Assembly: GCF_015062935.1 (NCBI RefSeq)
Contig: NZ_SUTM01000012.1
Coordinates: 1-64,000, forward strand
Source of the DNA: Methanobrevibacter sp.
Lineage (GTDB): Archaea > Methanobacteriota > Methanobacteria > Methanobacteriales > Methanobacteriaceae
DNA length: 64,000 bases
Reading direction: 5' to 3'
Position numbers and translations under genes: made by a program. The notes beneath the pieces were generated by a model. The model did no database searches. It was given only the letters and a program-made list of their open reading frames with translations, and had not been told where the DNA came from. Numbering within the stretch: position 1 is the first letter of the stretch; every line of letters begins with the position of its first letter. Of this stretch, positions 20,009 to 30,265 are shown one piece after another.

Positions 20009-21319
20009 ATGGCAGAAGAAGGCTTAGATATGTTTTGTTATCAATGTTCCCAAACCGCTAAAGGTACTGGTTGTACCGTAAGTGGAGTTTGTGGAAAAAA
20101 ACCAACTGTAGCAAGATTACAAGATAATTTAATCTTTACTATGAAAGGAATTAGTGCATACAACTATAACGCAAATGTTTTAGGAAAAAATGATCCTGAA
20201 ATCGATGCATTTTTAACTAAAGGTCTTTACACAACATTAACCAATGTCAACTTCGATGTAAATGACTTAGTTGCTCTAGCACTTGAAGCAGGTAAAGTAA
20301 GTGTCGACGTAATGAGATTACTCAAAGATGCACATATTGAAGCTTACGGAGAACCACAACCTGTGGAAGTTAAAGTTGGAGCACAGGAAGGACCAGCAAT
20401 CATTGTAACCGGTCACGACTTAAAAGCATTAGAAGAATTATTAAAACAAGTGGAAGGAACTGACATTAAAGTTTACACTCACTCAGAAATGTTACCTGCT
20501 CATGGATACCCTGGATTAAACAAATACGAAAACTTAGCAGGTCAATTAGGTGGGGCATGGCACGATCAAAGAACCGTCTTTAAAAAATACAATGCAGCAA
20601 TTGTAGGAACCAGTAACTGTGTTTTACCAGCACTTGACGCATACAAAGAAAGAATGTTCACTATGGATGTAGCTAAACTTGAAGGAGTAAAAACCGTAGA
20701 AGATTATGATTTCTCAGAAGTAATTGAATGTGCAAAATCCTTAGGAGGATTAGAAGCTGAAGAATTAACCACAATTACTACAGGTTGGAGTGCAGGAGCT
20801 ATTGTTGAACATGCTGACAAAATTAAGGAATTAGTTTTAGACGGTAAAATCAGAAGATTCTTTGTAGTCGGAGGATGTGACAAAGCAGCAAAACACAACG
20901 ACTACTACAGGGAATTCGTACAGAACTTACCTCAAGACACTGTTATCTTAACATTAGCATGCGGTAAATACAAATTCAATGACCTCGACTTAGGTGACAT
21001 TGAAGGAATTCCAAGATTATTAGATGTCGGTCAATGTAATGACACTATTGTTGCAGTTGATGTAGCATTAGCATTATGCGACTTATTTGACATGGAATTA
21101 AATGAATTACCATTAACAATTGTTCTTTCATGGATGGAACAAAAAGCAGCTGCTGTTCTCTGGGCATTATTATACCTTGGAAAAACAGACATGTGGCTTG
21201 GACCTGTGCTTCCTGCATGGTGTAATGACGATATCATAAATGTTTTAGTCGAAAACTACAATTTAACTCCTACTACTGGTGATGCTATAGCAGACATCAA
21301 AACCATTATGGGAGAATAA
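20009..21319 (+). CDS. hcp: Hybrid cluster protein (hydroxylamine reductase), short class
   Basis: 436 residues from ATG 20009, which follows GAGGT; the longer frame back to 19943 would start before the promoter. HCPs reduce hydroxylamine and nitric oxide in vitro and act in nitrosative or oxidative stress. The N-terminal cubane ligands C10, C13, C22 and C28 are clear (C-x2-C-x8-C-x5-C). Later [30 protein letters not shown] and DVGQCND supply the hybrid-cluster ligands. The length, about 100 residues below the enteric form, fits the class found in archaea that lacks one helical bundle. Confidence 0.93.
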   Translation: MAEEGLDMFCYQCSQTAKGTGCTVSGVCGKKPTVARLQDNLIFTMKGISAYNYNANVLGKNDPEIDAFLTKGLYTTLTNVNFDVNDLVALALEAGKVSVDVMRLLKDAHIEAYGEPQPVEVKVGAQEGPAIIVTGHDLKALEELLKQVEGTDIKVYTHSEMLPAHGYPGLNKYENLAGQLGGAWHDQRTVFKKYNAAIVGTSNCVLPALDAYKERMFTMDVAKLEGVKTVEDYDFSEVIECAKSLGGLEAEELTTITTGWSAGAIVEHADKIKELVLDGKIRRFFVVGGCDKAAKHNDYYREFVQNLPQDTVILTLACGKYKFNDLDLGDIEGIPRLLDVGQCNDTIVAVDVALALCDLFDMELNELPLTIVLSWMEQKAAAVLWALLYLGKTDMWLGPVLPAWCNDDIINVLVENYNLTPTTGDAIADIKTIMGE

Positions 21320-21321
21320 TT

Positions 21322-21648
21322 ATGGAAGATTTAAAAGCAAAAGCATTAGATATTGAAAACTTAGTCAAATACGAAAAAGATAGTGTAGTCAGCCGTGAAG
21401 TTATTAAAAAGGAGCTTGGAACAGTAACATTCTTCGCCTTTGATCAAGGTCAGGGATTATCAGAACATTCCGCTCCTTTTGATGCAATGGTTCAAATTAT
21501 TGACGGTGAAGCAGAAATAACAATTTCTGGTGTAAAAAACACTGTTAAAAAAGGTGAAATGATTATCATGCCTGCAAATGAACCACATGCTCTTCAGGCT
21601 GTAAATGCACCTTATAAAATGATATTAACCATGATTAAAAGTGATTAA
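21322..21648 (+). CDS. Cupin domain protein
   Basis: 108 residues forming a single small beta-barrel. The cupin motifs are readable as EHSAPFDAMVQIIDGEAEI and KKGEMIIMPANEPHALQA, with His and Glu at metal-site positions. Two bases separate it from hcp, so it is co-transcribed. Such small cupins commonly accompany Hcp or rubrerythrin-like stress proteins; the activity is unknown. Confidence 0.88.
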   Translation: MEDLKAKALDIENLVKYEKDSVVSREVIKKELGTVTFFAFDQGQGLSEHSAPFDAMVQIIDGEAEITISGVKNTVKKGEMIIMPANEPHALQAVNAPYKMILTMIKSD

Positions 21649-21688
21649 TTTCATTTTATTACTTTCATTTTTTTCAAAAATTGGTATG

Positions 21689-21719
21689 GATTATTGGAAG
21701 TGCAAATCTTTCAATAATC
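21689..21719. terminator. Bidirectional hairpin between convergent genes
   Basis: GATTATTGGAAG (21689-21700) pairs with CTTTCAATAATC (21708-21719) through 12 positions with one G-T pair. T-runs lie on both sides, so it may stop transcription of the cupin operon and of the convergent methyltransferase gene. Confidence 0.6.
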
Positions 21720-21759
21720 TTCAATACAATTAAATAACTTTTTTTAGGAATTATTCAAC

Positions 21760-22572
21760 TTATTTTTTCCACCATACCATTATCCAATCCGCTTTATCTT
21801 TAACATTATAGTATTTTTTAGTTTCACTGTCATATGTAAGAATTCTTTCAAGATATTCTCTCAGCAGTTCTTTTTCTTCATCGTTATAAATGTCCAGTCT
21901 GAATTTGCCGTTGTCCATAGCTTCTTCAATGCTGTCGTATTCTCTGTAATTGTTTAAGTCAAAACGGTCAATATTTGCATAAATTCCCATATTGAAAAGT
22001 ATATTGAAGAAATAATTGTAATCAGGAAAGTTTTCTGTTTTTATTCCGAGTTCCCTGTCAAAGTCTTTTTCTATCTTTTTATTTTCAGGTCCAAAAATTG
22101 TTATAAATACATATTTGTTGGCTATTTTATTTAATTCGGATAAAACTTCCTCAATGGGAATAATGCCATTCAAAGATCTTGAACATACAACTACATCCAT
22201 ATCACCAATTTCCTCATATTTTATCTCTTCAATTGGTTTTAAAATGGTTTCAATGTTATCCACATTATTGTCTTTGGCTCTTTTTTCGAGATATTCAAGC
22301 ATTTTTGGTGAGGAATCTAGTCCGATTACTTTTTTCACTCTTTTAGCAATTGGGATTGTTACTGATCCTTCACCGCAGCCAACATCAAGCACTGTATCAT
22401 TTTCATCCAGAATTAATTTGGACAATAATGCATCGTTGTAGTCCTCTTTATGTGTTCTTTTAAAAAAGCCTGGTGCTGCTTTATCCCAGTCTTTATCAAT
22501 TTTGTTTGCTAGTTTTTCTGCCCAAAATCCTGTCCAATCAACATCATTCGGATTCTTAATACATTGTTTCAT
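21760..22572 (-). CDS. Class I SAM-dependent methyltransferase
   Basis: 270 residues. Motif I is DTVLDVGCGEGSVTIPIA near residue 60 and the acidic end of strand 2 is VIGLDSSPKMLEYLEKRA; VVVCSRSLN follows as motif IV. Substrate unknown; nothing points to rRNA, protein or small molecule. Starts with ATG after GTGATAC. The GNAT and aldo/keto reductase genes lie just upstream on the same strand. Confidence 0.85.
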   Translation of the reverse strand: MKQCIKNPNDVDWTGFWAEKLANKIDKDWDKAAPGFFKRTHKEDYNDALLSKLILDENDTVLDVGCGEGSVTIPIAKRVKKVIGLDSSPKMLEYLEKRAKDNNVDNIETILKPIEEIKYEEIGDMDVVVCSRSLNGIIPIEEVLSELNKIANKYVFITIFGPENKKIEKDFDRELGIKTENFPDYNYFFNILFNMGIYANIDRFDLNNYREYDSIEEAMDNGKFRLDIYNDEEKELLREYLERILTYDSETKKYYNVKDKADWIMVWWKK

Positions 22573-22581
22573 AGTATCACT

Positions 22582-23028
22582 TTAAAATTCTTTTTTCATA
22601 CATATGACGTTTTCATCGTCTTTAAATTGACCAAAATTTCTAATTGGTTTATATTTCAATTTTTCATATAATTTAATAGCTGCAATATTATTTTTGCCAG
22701 TAACAATATGGGAAAATTTGAAATTTTTTTCAATCACCTGTTTTTCCAGCTGGGTTATAAGTTTGAATGCAATTCCCTTTTTTCTGTATTCTTTTTTTAC
22801 ATATACCCTTTTAAACTCAACAGTATTTTCATTTAACTGCCTATAACTGGCACAGGCTACGGCTTTGTCGCCATCAAGAAGTATTATGACAACATGAGGC
22901 TTATCGAACTCATTGTATTTTTCATATTTTTTTAAGTCATCTCCAATACGTTGATAATATCCATTATCCAACTCTTCAACAAGTTCAAGGAATCTTTCAT
23001 CTTTTTCATTTGTCAGAATGGTTTTCAT
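22582..23028 (-). CDS. GNAT family N-acetyltransferase
   Basis: 148 residues. The acetyl-CoA binding motif reads FKRVYVKKEYRKKGIAFKLI at about residues 88-107, followed by HIVTGKNNIAAIKLYEKLKYKP, typical GNAT motifs A and B. Substrate unknown. It lies nine bases upstream of the methyltransferase and six bases after the aldo/keto reductase, so the three genes probably form an operon. Confidence 0.87.
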   Translation of the reverse strand: MKTILTNEKDERFLELVEELDNGYYQRIGDDLKKYEKYNEFDKPHVVIILLDGDKAVACASYRQLNENTVEFKRVYVKKEYRKKGIAFKLITQLEKQVIEKNFKFSHIVTGKNNIAAIKLYEKLKYKPIRNFGQFKDDENVICMKKEF

Positions 23029-23034
23029 TTTAGT

Positions 23035-24045
23035 TCATGTTTTTGTTTTTCCGGATAAAATGTTTTTATAGTCTTCATAGTTTTCTTTTAGAAGTCTTGG
23101 AATGTCTAATTCATATGGGCAGTTGTCTACACATGCATAGCATTCTATGCAGTTTTCTGTTTCAGCCATTGTTTTTTGCCATTCTTCGGTTAAATGAGGT
23201 TCTGTTGGGAATCTTCTAACCCAGAGTGACATCCTTGCACAGGTGTTTATCTTAATTCCTTCAGGACAAGGCATGCAATATCCGCATCCTCTGCAGAAGT
23301 CTTCTCCCAGTTCATTTTTATCTTTTTCAATGGCCAGTTTCAAATCATCATCCAAAACGGTATTTTCCCCGTAAGATAAAAATTCATCCAGTTCGGAGAT
23401 TTTTTGAATTCCCCAAATTGGCAGAACATTATCAAATTGATTCAGGAATGCAAAGCTTGCTTTTGAATTGGTAATTAATCCTCCGCCCATTGCTTTCATA
23501 GCTATAAAACCGACATCAAGCTGTTTACATTTTTCAACCAGTTCTATTTCTTCTTCACCGCTTAAATATGAAAATGGGTATTGCAGAGTTTCATAAAGTC
23601 CGCTTTCAATGGCTTCATGTGCAAATGTTATTTTATGGGTTGTAATTCCGATATGTTTAATCATTCCTTTTTCTTTTGCTTCAAGCATTGCCTGATACAC
23701 TTCATCATCTTTTTTAGGAACGAATGAAATGTTGTGGAATTGGTATAAATCCAGATAATCTGTTTTTAAGCTTTTCAGTGATGTTTCTAAATCGCTCCAA
23801 AATACTTCCGGTGTTTCCGCTGCGGTTTTACTTGCCAGCAATAACTTTTCACGAGGTAAGTCTTTAAATGCATTGCCCATCTTTTCTTCACTGTCTGTGT
23901 AAAAATGGGCGGTGTCATAAAAGTTGATGCCGTTATCATATGCTTTTTTAAGAATTTCTATTGCTTCATCCATATTGCATCTTTGAATTGGAAGTGCTCC
24001 AAATCCATTTTTATTTACTTCAAGATTAGTTTTTCCAAGCCTCAT
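23035..24045 (-). CDS. Aldo/keto reductase with C-terminal ferredoxin domain
   Basis: 336 residues. The AKR barrel shows DTAHFYTDSEEKMG (catalytic Asp and Tyr), LDLYQFHN and IKHIGITTH. The C-terminal part adds Cys motifs CRGCGYCMPCPEG and CIECYACVDNCPYE, the Fe-S-containing AKR group common in anaerobes. Substrate unknown. A second protein of this group is encoded at 42807-43916. It is divergent from gltX; TTTATATAT at 24073-24081 lies in the shared gap. Confidence 0.88.
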   Translation of the reverse strand: MRLGKTNLEVNKNGFGALPIQRCNMDEAIEILKKAYDNGINFYDTAHFYTDSEEKMGNAFKDLPREKLLLASKTAAETPEVFWSDLETSLKSLKTDYLDLYQFHNISFVPKKDDEVYQAMLEAKEKGMIKHIGITTHKITFAHEAIESGLYETLQYPFSYLSGEEEIELVEKCKQLDVGFIAMKAMGGGLITNSKASFAFLNQFDNVLPIWGIQKISELDEFLSYGENTVLDDDLKLAIEKDKNELGEDFCRGCGYCMPCPEGIKINTCARMSLWVRRFPTEPHLTEEWQKTMAETENCIECYACVDNCPYELDIPRLLKENYEDYKNILSGKTKT

Positions 24046-24142
24046 TATCTTAATTCCCTATAATTCTTAATGTTTATATATCTTCAATTAAATAAATAAT
24101 ATTACTTATTTTTTTAATAGAATTATTAATTGTGATGATTAA

Positions 24143-25813
24143 ATGAATGATTTAGAAGAGATTATCTATAAACATGCTTTGCTCAATGCTGCAAAACATA
24201 AAGGATCAGCAAATCCTGGTGCAGTAATGGGTTCAATCATGTCAAATGAACCAGAACTGAGAAGTAAAGCAAAAGAAATTGGTCCAATGTCTGGTAAAAT
24301 TGTTGCAAAAGTCAATGCTTTATCTTTAGATGAACAAAAAGCAGAAATGGAAAAATATGGTGTTGAAGTTCAGGAGAAAAAACCTAAAGCTAAAGAGACA
24401 GGCCTTCAGGAACTTCCAGGCACTCATGAAAATATTGTATTGCGTTTTGCTCCAAACCCAAGCGGACCGCTTCATATTGGCCACTCAAGAGCTGCAGTTC
24501 CAAATGCCGAATACGTAAAAAGACATAACGGTAAATTAATTTTAAGAATTGAAGACACTGACCCTAAAAGGGTATTTGAACCTGCTTATGAAATGATTCC
24601 TGAAGATCTGGAATGGCTGGGAATCAGTCCTGATGAAATAATTTATCAGTCAGACAGATTTGAAATCTATTATGATTATGCTCGCCAATTAATAGAAAAA
24701 GGTGCTGCCTACATGTGTACCTGTGACGGTGCAGATTTCAAAGAGCTTAAAGACAATTGTAAAGCTTGCCCTTGCCGTGATAATAGTGTGGAAGAAAACT
24801 TGGCATTATGGGAAAAATTTGACACTATGCAGGCAGGAGAAGCAGTTCTTAGGGTTAAAACCGACATTGCTCATAAAAATCCTGCAATTCGTGATTGGGT
24901 TGCAATGAGATTGGTCGATGAAGAACATCCTCGTCTAGGAACAAAATATAGAATATATCCAATGATGAATTTTTCAGTAGCTGTTGACGATCATTTAATG
25001 GGTTTAACTCATGTATTGAGAGGTAAAGACCACCTTGCAAATACTGAAAAGCAAAAATATCTCTATGACCATATGGGATGGGAAGTGCCTGAATATATCC
25101 ACTACGGCCGATTGAAAATGGAAGATATTGCACTCAGTACCTCAAAAGCCAAAGAAGGAATTGAAAATGGCACATATAGTGGATGGGATGACCCAAGACT
25201 CGGAACTTTGAGAGCTATTGCAAGACGTGGAATTGACCCAAGAACCATCTATGAATTAATCACCGAAATGGGTGTTAAGATGGCGGATTCTGCAATAAGC
25301 TGGAAAAAGATTTACGGATTGAATCGTAATTTCTTAGAACCTGTAGCCAACAGATACTTCTTCTGCGAAGACCCTGTAAAAATCACTGTTGACGGTTACG
25401 ATGACGGTAAGGTGGACATTGAAAGACCGCTTCACGCAGACCATTTGGACAGAGGTAACAGGCACCTGCCATTTGACGGAACTGCATATCTCGCATCTTC
25501 CGACATTAACGATGGACTTTTCCGTTTAATGGATGCAGTAAATGTTAACATTAACGGTGAGGAAATAACTTATCATTCCACTTCATTTGAACAGGCAAGA
25601 GATGCTAAAGCCAGAATTATTCAATGGGTGCCTGTAGATGAAAATGTTAATGTTAAAATAGTAATGGATGATGCTTCAATTAAAACTGGTATTGGAGAAA
25701 GTGCACTTAAAGATTTGGAAGTTGGTGATGTTGTCCAATTCGAAAGAGTGGGTTTTGCTCGTTTGGATGAAATTGCTGATGATGAATTAATATTCTACTT
25801 TGCCCACAAATAG
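24143..25813 (+). CDS. gltX: Glutamyl-tRNA synthetase (archaeal type)
   Basis: 556 residues. Attaches glutamate to tRNA-Glu. The HIGH motif is at 111-114 in PNPSGPLHIGHSRA, the KMSKS-equivalent is LSTSK (ALSTSKAKEG), and the archaeal/eukaryotic GlnRS-like beta-barrel anticodon domain follows, ending with DVVQFERVGFARLDE. The roughly 95-residue N-terminal helical extension is normal for the archaeal enzyme. A Cys-rich insert (CTCDG, CKACPC) is the zinc-binding part. Confidence 0.96.
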   Translation: MNDLEEIIYKHALLNAAKHKGSANPGAVMGSIMSNEPELRSKAKEIGPMSGKIVAKVNALSLDEQKAEMEKYGVEVQEKKPKAKETGLQELPGTHENIVLRFAPNPSGPLHIGHSRAAVPNAEYVKRHNGKLILRIEDTDPKRVFEPAYEMIPEDLEWLGISPDEIIYQSDRFEIYYDYARQLIEKGAAYMCTCDGADFKELKDNCKACPCRDNSVEENLALWEKFDTMQAGEAVLRVKTDIAHKNPAIRDWVAMRLVDEEHPRLGTKYRIYPMMNFSVAVDDHLMGLTHVLRGKDHLANTEKQKYLYDHMGWEVPEYIHYGRLKMEDIALSTSKAKEGIENGTYSGWDDPRLGTLRAIARRGIDPRTIYELITEMGVKMADSAISWKKIYGLNRNFLEPVANRYFFCEDPVKITVDGYDDGKVDIERPLHADHLDRGNRHLPFDGTAYLASSDINDGLFRLMDAVNVNINGEEITYHSTSFEQARDAKARIIQWVPVDENVNVKIVMDDASIKTGIGESALKDLEVGDVVQFERVGFARLDEIADDELIFYFAHK

Positions 25814-25821
25814 GTGATTTG

Positions 25822-26295
25822 ATGACATTATTCTCAAATGGTTTTGTAACACTTCAGATGCCTGAAGACTTTGAAGCTGTTGCTACAAAAGATGAATTCA
25901 ATGACATGTATCTGGTAAATACAAAAATACCTATGTCAATTAAATTTTCAACAACTCCTACTTTGGTCGGCCTTCCGGAAATCATGGAGGATATTGAAAA
26001 AAACTTAAAAAACAATGACCGTATTGATTTGGTGACTTCAGATTTTCTGGCTATAAATGATGATATATATTATATGATAGTCTCATCATTCTCTGATGGT
26101 GAAAAAGAGATTCGCCGTAATGAATTTCTGTATGTTGAGGATAATAATCTGTATATCTTTGAATATACTTATCCGTATGCTGACAGGGAATTGGATGATT
26201 TCTATTTGAACGTAATCAGATCTTTAAAGATTATCGTACCAAAATATATTGTTGAAAACGGCAGTTATAGGTTAAATAAAGAAGAATCTCAATGA
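25822..26295 (+). CDS. Hypothetical protein, PsbP/DcrB-like pattern
   Basis: 157 residues from ATG 25822, preceded by GGTGAT. No signal peptide or membrane segment. The alternating pattern, opening with a FVTLQMPEDF strand and ending with FYLNVIRSLKI, resembles the PsbP/DcrB fold, but this is only a visual impression. It starts eight bases after gltX and is probably co-transcribed. Function unknown. Confidence 0.75.
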   Translation: MTLFSNGFVTLQMPEDFEAVATKDEFNDMYLVNTKIPMSIKFSTTPTLVGLPEIMEDIEKNLKNNDRIDLVTSDFLAINDDIYYMIVSSFSDGEKEIRRNEFLYVEDNNLYIFEYTYPYADRELDDFYLNVIRSLKIIVPKYIVENGSYRLNKEESQ

Positions 26296-26354
26296 TTTTT
26301 CTCTATTTCTTTTTTTTTTAAAAAATAAGTTTTGTGGTGTTAGTAAAAAAGATA

Positions 26355-27998
26355 TTAGTATATCTTTTTCACATCTGCAGGTTTGATTTTTATATCTTTT
26401 CTTCTGTATCTTACAGAGATGTCATCACCGTTGATTGCATAAACCTGACTGGAATAAGTTTCCCCATCATGTTTGAAGATGATTTCATCTCCTTTTTTAA
26501 GTACAACTTCAGAATTGTTTAGATGGATTTTAATATTTTCCCTTGATGGTTTAGGTTTAATGGTATTTAAAACCGGTTCAACCTTTTTCACTTCGGATTT
26601 TTCAAATAATTTGCGTGTGTTTTGTTCTCTTATCGCTTCATCATAGTTAGGTTCATAGTATTCACCGAATTCATCATGGGTTTCGTTGATGATTGGTGCA
26701 TATTCATCCTCATATTCATTAACATTTCTGATGTAGTTTTCTTCTAAATCATTGATTGGACTGTACTCAGGTTCAGGTCTTAATCTTTCCTTAACGTCTT
26801 GGAAGATTTTTGAACCTTTGATTGTATTTTTAATTTTGTTTAGGTCATTTCTATAATCCAATTCATTTGTTTCTTCTGGTTCAAATAAGTTAGAATCATC
26901 AATAGGTGCTCCAAAGTCATCAGATTTTTCTGAAATTTTAGTTGGGGATTTTAAAGCAGGTTCTTTAATTTCCTCTTGGACATTATCTTCTGAATTCAAT
27001 AAAACATCGGTGATATTGTCACTTTCAGATATTTCTTCAATTTCTTTTTCTTCGACTTCCTGTGAAGCGCTGGAAATTGCTTCTTCTATATCTTTTTGTG
27101 ATGCTACAGAAGGAGTTTCACTGACAGTTTCATCAGGTTCTTTCTCAGTGAGCACATCTTCAATAGTTTCAACTTCTAAAACCTCCTGAACTGTATCTTC
27201 AGGTGTTTCTTTTTCTTCTTTTGTAATGATGTCTTCTATGGTTTCTTCTTTTGGTTTTTCTGTGGTGGTAACGTTTTCTTTTTCTTCTTTTGTAATGATG
27301 TCTTCTATGGTTTCTTCTTTTGGTTTTTCTGTGCTGGTAGTGGTTTCTTCAGGAACTTTATCTTCGCCGGATAATATTTTTTCTATTTCCTCGTCGGCTA
27401 AAATTTCTTCAATGAGTTTATCTTCAATTTCCTCATTTTCTTTTCTTCTTCTGATGCTTTCTTTAAGTTCATTTAACTCTTCATCATCATCTTTGTGAAT
27501 TTGCTGTGCTTCTTTTTCCCTTTCACTGTCTTTTCTTTTGGATTCTTTAATCAATTCATCGATAGTGAATAAATCTTTTAATTCATGTTTTTCGTTATCT
27601 TGACTCATAATTTCAACCTGGTATTCGTTCATTGGATCTTGATTTTTTTTAATTTTATTTTCATAATTGATAAGTACTTGATTTTGAGATTCGTATTCGA
27701 GGTTTTTATAGTTGTCCTCTTCAACTTCAGGGGCGAGATAAATCCCTGCATCCTCTTCTACAATAGGACTGGACTTATTAAGAAAATTATTATTTTGTTG
27801 GGTTTGTGGATTCAGAGAAGGTTTTTCAGGTTCGGTTTTCCGTTGGTTGGATAAAAAATTACCAATAGCCTCTGTAGGCAATATAGATTCTTCTTCTTTT
27901 TCTAATTCAGCTCCTCTATAATGCAGTTTAACCAAAATAATGGCAATAGCACCTATAATAAAAATGGTTGCCCAAAGTATGATTGTTGTTCCGTTCAT
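26355..27998 (-). CDS. Membrane-anchored acidic protein with tandem repeat
   Basis: 547 residues. One N-terminal membrane helix (about 5-24) is followed by about 440 residues of low-complexity, Glu/Lys-rich, probably disordered or coiled sequence. It contains a tandem duplication, KPKEETIEDIITKEEKE twice, encoded by a 69-base repeat. The last 50 residues form a compact basic beta domain (KKGDEIIFKHDGETY to RYRRKDIKIKPADV) that looks SH3/KOW-like. If the helix is a signal anchor, orientation is open. Function unknown; a scaffold or cell-division-like role would be guesswork. Confidence 0.75.
   Translation of the reverse strand: MNGTTIILWATIFIIGAIAIILVKLHYRGAELEKEEESILPTEAIGNFLSNQRKTEPEKPSLNPQTQQNNNFLNKSSPIVEEDAGIYLAPEVEEDNYKNLEYESQNQVLINYENKIKKNQDPMNEYQVEIMSQDNEKHELKDLFTIDELIKESKRKDSEREKEAQQIHKDDDEELNELKESIRRRKENEEIEDKLIEEILADEEIEKILSGEDKVPEETTTSTEKPKEETIEDIITKEEKENVTTTEKPKEETIEDIITKEEKETPEDTVQEVLEVETIEDVLTEKEPDETVSETPSVASQKDIEEAISSASQEVEEKEIEEISESDNITDVLLNSEDNVQEEIKEPALKSPTKISEKSDDFGAPIDDSNLFEPEETNELDYRNDLNKIKNTIKGSKIFQDVKERLRPEPEYSPINDLEENYIRNVNEYEDEYAPIINETHDEFGEYYEPNYDEAIREQNTRKLFEKSEVKKVEPVLNTIKPKPSRENIKIHLNNSEVVLKKGDEIIFKHDGETYSSQVYAINGDDISVRYRRKDIKIKPADVKKIY
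27206..27333. repeat. 69-base tandem repeat inside the acidic protein gene
   Basis: Nearly identical segments at 27206-27264 and 27275-27333, with a 69-base period (23 codons). It keeps the reading frame, so copy number could vary without inactivating the gene. Confidence 0.8.
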
Positions 27999-27999
27999 T

Positions 28000-28320
28000 T
28001 TTCCTAACCCTTTTTCTTAATTTATAGTAAATATAATATATGTAAAATACTTAATTTAAATATTTTCATGGACTATTTAAATGTTGATAAAAATTTTTTA
28101 AATTTAAAAATAATTGTTTATTTTATTTTTTTCGATTATCTGAGTATTTCTTATCAGTTTTTGTAGTCATACTGTTTTCACATTATATGTTTAATAATTA
28201 GATAGTTTTTAAAATATTTTTTTATTTTTTAATTAAAAATCTGTATATTTTACCATACAATCAATTTATATATTTTTAAAATAAAATATAAATTAGATTA
28301 ATGATTTATGAGGAATTATC
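28000..28320. other. AT-rich divergent intergenic region
   Basis: 321 bases between the acidic protein gene and dapL. It holds the two promoters; TTTATATA at 28265-28272 is a good box A for dapL. I see no coding frame, RNA gene or strong repeat. Confidence 0.6.
28265..28272 (+). promoter_or_regulatory. Box A of dapL
   Basis: TTTATATA lies 49 bases before the dapL ATG; a start about 25 bases downstream leaves a short leader with GAGGA at 28310-28314. Confidence 0.55.
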
Positions 28321-29556
28321 ATGGTTGTTAAAATTAACGAAAACTATCTTAAATTAAAAAGCAGTTACCTTTTTGTAGAAGTAGCTAGAAGAGAAGCGGA
28401 ATTTAGAAAAGCCAATCCCGATGCAGACATTATTAAAATGGGTATTGGAGATGTTACTAAACCATTAGTCCCGGCTGTTGTAAAAGCATTCAGCGATGCT
28501 GTTGATGAAATGGGAAATGCAGATACTTTTATGGGCTATGGTCCTGAACAAGGTTACGGTTTTTTAGCTGAAGCAATTATTAAAAATGATTACAATCCTC
28601 TTGGAATATCACTGGATACTGATGAGGTTTTCATAAGTGACGGTGCAAAATGTGACACTGGTAATATCCAGGAAATTTTTGGCATTGACAATAAGATTGC
28701 TGTAACTGACCCTGTTTATACTGTATATGTTGATACCAATGTAATGGCAGGCAGAACCGGTGAAATGGGTGACGATGGAATGTATGAAGGATTAACATAC
28801 CTTAAATGCAATGCCGAAAACGGTTTTGTCCCTGAACTTCCTTCCGAACCGGTTGACATAATCTATTTATGCTACCCTAACAATCCAACCGGTACTACAC
28901 TTACAAAAGATCAATTGAAAGTTTTTGTTGATTATGCAATAGAAAATAAAGCTATTATATTATTCGATGCAGCTTATGAAGTATTCATAAATGAAGACAA
29001 TGTTCCTCATAGTATTTATGAAATTGAAGGTGCAAAAGAAGTTGCAATAGAATTTAGAAGTTTTTCAAAAACTGCAGGATTCACCGGAACACGTTGTGCA
29101 TTCACTGTTGTTCCTAAAGAATTAAAAGCATATGACAGCGAAGGTAATGCAGTTGAAGTAAATCCTTTATGGAATAGAAGACAAACCACAAAATTCAACG
29201 GCGCATCTTATCCGGTGCAAAAAGCAGCTGAAGCGGTTTACTCTCCAGAAGGTAAAAAAGAAATTAAAGAAGTAATTGATTATTATATGGCTAATGCTAA
29301 AATAATTAGAGAAAGTTTAGCTGATTTAGGTCTTGAAGTTTATGGTGGAGTAAGTTCACCTTATATCTGGGTAAAAACTCCAAATAATATGGACTCCTGG
29401 GCATTCTTTGATTTATTATTGAACGAAGCTAATGTCGTTGGAACTCCAGGTTCCGGATTCGGCCCTAGTGGTGAAGGTTATTTAAGACTTACTGCATTCA
29501 ATACTTTAGAAAATACTAAAGAAGCTATGGATAGAATTTCAAAATTAGAATTTTAG
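28321..29556 (+). CDS. dapL: LL-diaminopimelate aminotransferase
   Basis: 411 residues. A class I PLP aminotransferase that converts tetrahydrodipicolinate directly to LL-diaminopimelate for lysine synthesis, the route used by many methanogens. Visible: [17 protein letters not shown] near the start, [22 protein letters not shown], and the PLP lysine in [16 protein letters not shown]. Length and N-terminal signature are those of DapL rather than general aspartate aminotransferases. Three small genes follow closely. Confidence 0.95.
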   Translation: MVVKINENYLKLKSSYLFVEVARREAEFRKANPDADIIKMGIGDVTKPLVPAVVKAFSDAVDEMGNADTFMGYGPEQGYGFLAEAIIKNDYNPLGISLDTDEVFISDGAKCDTGNIQEIFGIDNKIAVTDPVYTVYVDTNVMAGRTGEMGDDGMYEGLTYLKCNAENGFVPELPSEPVDIIYLCYPNNPTGTTLTKDQLKVFVDYAIENKAIILFDAAYEVFINEDNVPHSIYEIEGAKEVAIEFRSFSKTAGFTGTRCAFTVVPKELKAYDSEGNAVEVNPLWNRRQTTKFNGASYPVQKAAEAVYSPEGKKEIKEVIDYYMANAKIIRESLADLGLEVYGGVSSPYIWVKTPNNMDSWAFFDLLLNEANVVGTPGSGFGPSGEGYLRLTAFNTLENTKEAMDRISKLEF

Positions 29557-29565
29557 GTGTTAAAT

Positions 29566-30258
29566 TTGAAAGCTAAATTTGAAAAACCTGTTGAAATAGA
29601 AGAAGAAGACACATTTAAAACTATTTTATCCAAATATGGTGCATTGGCTTTGGATAAACAAGAAAATTTATCTGAATTAATTGGTGAAACTGTAGGAGAA
29701 CTAGATATTGAAGAAGGTAAAATCTCATTTGGAGATATTGAAATTCCTGTTCAGATTTTAAGCTTCTATAATCCTGATTTAAGACAATGGTCATGGGCAT
29801 GGGATAATGAGGATATTTTTGGAAAAGATTTGATTCAAACTGCTTTTAAGGTAAAAGAGTTTGGTGATAACTTTAATATTCCTGAATTAAATACTCCTGT
29901 TCTAAATGCAGATATTAACGATTGCCATACCCTGGCAATGGTTGCTATAGGTCTTTGTAATATGGATGCATATTATGCAGTTTCAGAAGAGGGACTGGAT
30001 ATTTATGTTGTATTCAATTCAGATTTGATTAAAGAAAATAATTCCCTTATCAAATTTAGGGATACATTTTATACATTCCAAAAGAATTTCAGGATTTATC
30101 CTCAAATAGCATTTGAATCTTATACAAAACTTAAAGGCTATGGATTTAAACCTCATGATGATTTTGCTGTAGCTAAAATTGGTGAAAGCAGGATTATTGT
30201 TGGTTTTACTGAAAGAGGCAACGTAACTCGTATATTAATGTATGATGAAGAGGATTAG
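29566..30258 (+). CDS. Hypothetical protein (possibly DUF6882-like)
   Basis: About 230 residues. The start is taken as TTG 29566, six bases after GGTG; a GTG at 29557 coincides with that site. The stretch ILSFYNPDLRQWSWAWDNEDIFG recalls the W-x-WAW-x-N motif of DUF6882-type proteins, by memory only. Soluble, acidic, no signal. It is the first of three tandem genes after dapL, overlapping the second gene's possible upstream starts. Confidence 0.7.
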   Translation: MKAKFEKPVEIEEEDTFKTILSKYGALALDKQENLSELIGETVGELDIEEGKISFGDIEIPVQILSFYNPDLRQWSWAWDNEDIFGKDLIQTAFKVKEFGDNFNIPELNTPVLNADINDCHTLAMVAIGLCNMDAYYAVSEEGLDIYVVFNSDLIKENNSLIKFRDTFYTFQKNFRIYPQIAFESYTKLKGYGFKPHDDFAVAKIGESRIIVGFTERGNVTRILMYDEED

Positions 30259-30265
30259 TGGTATT

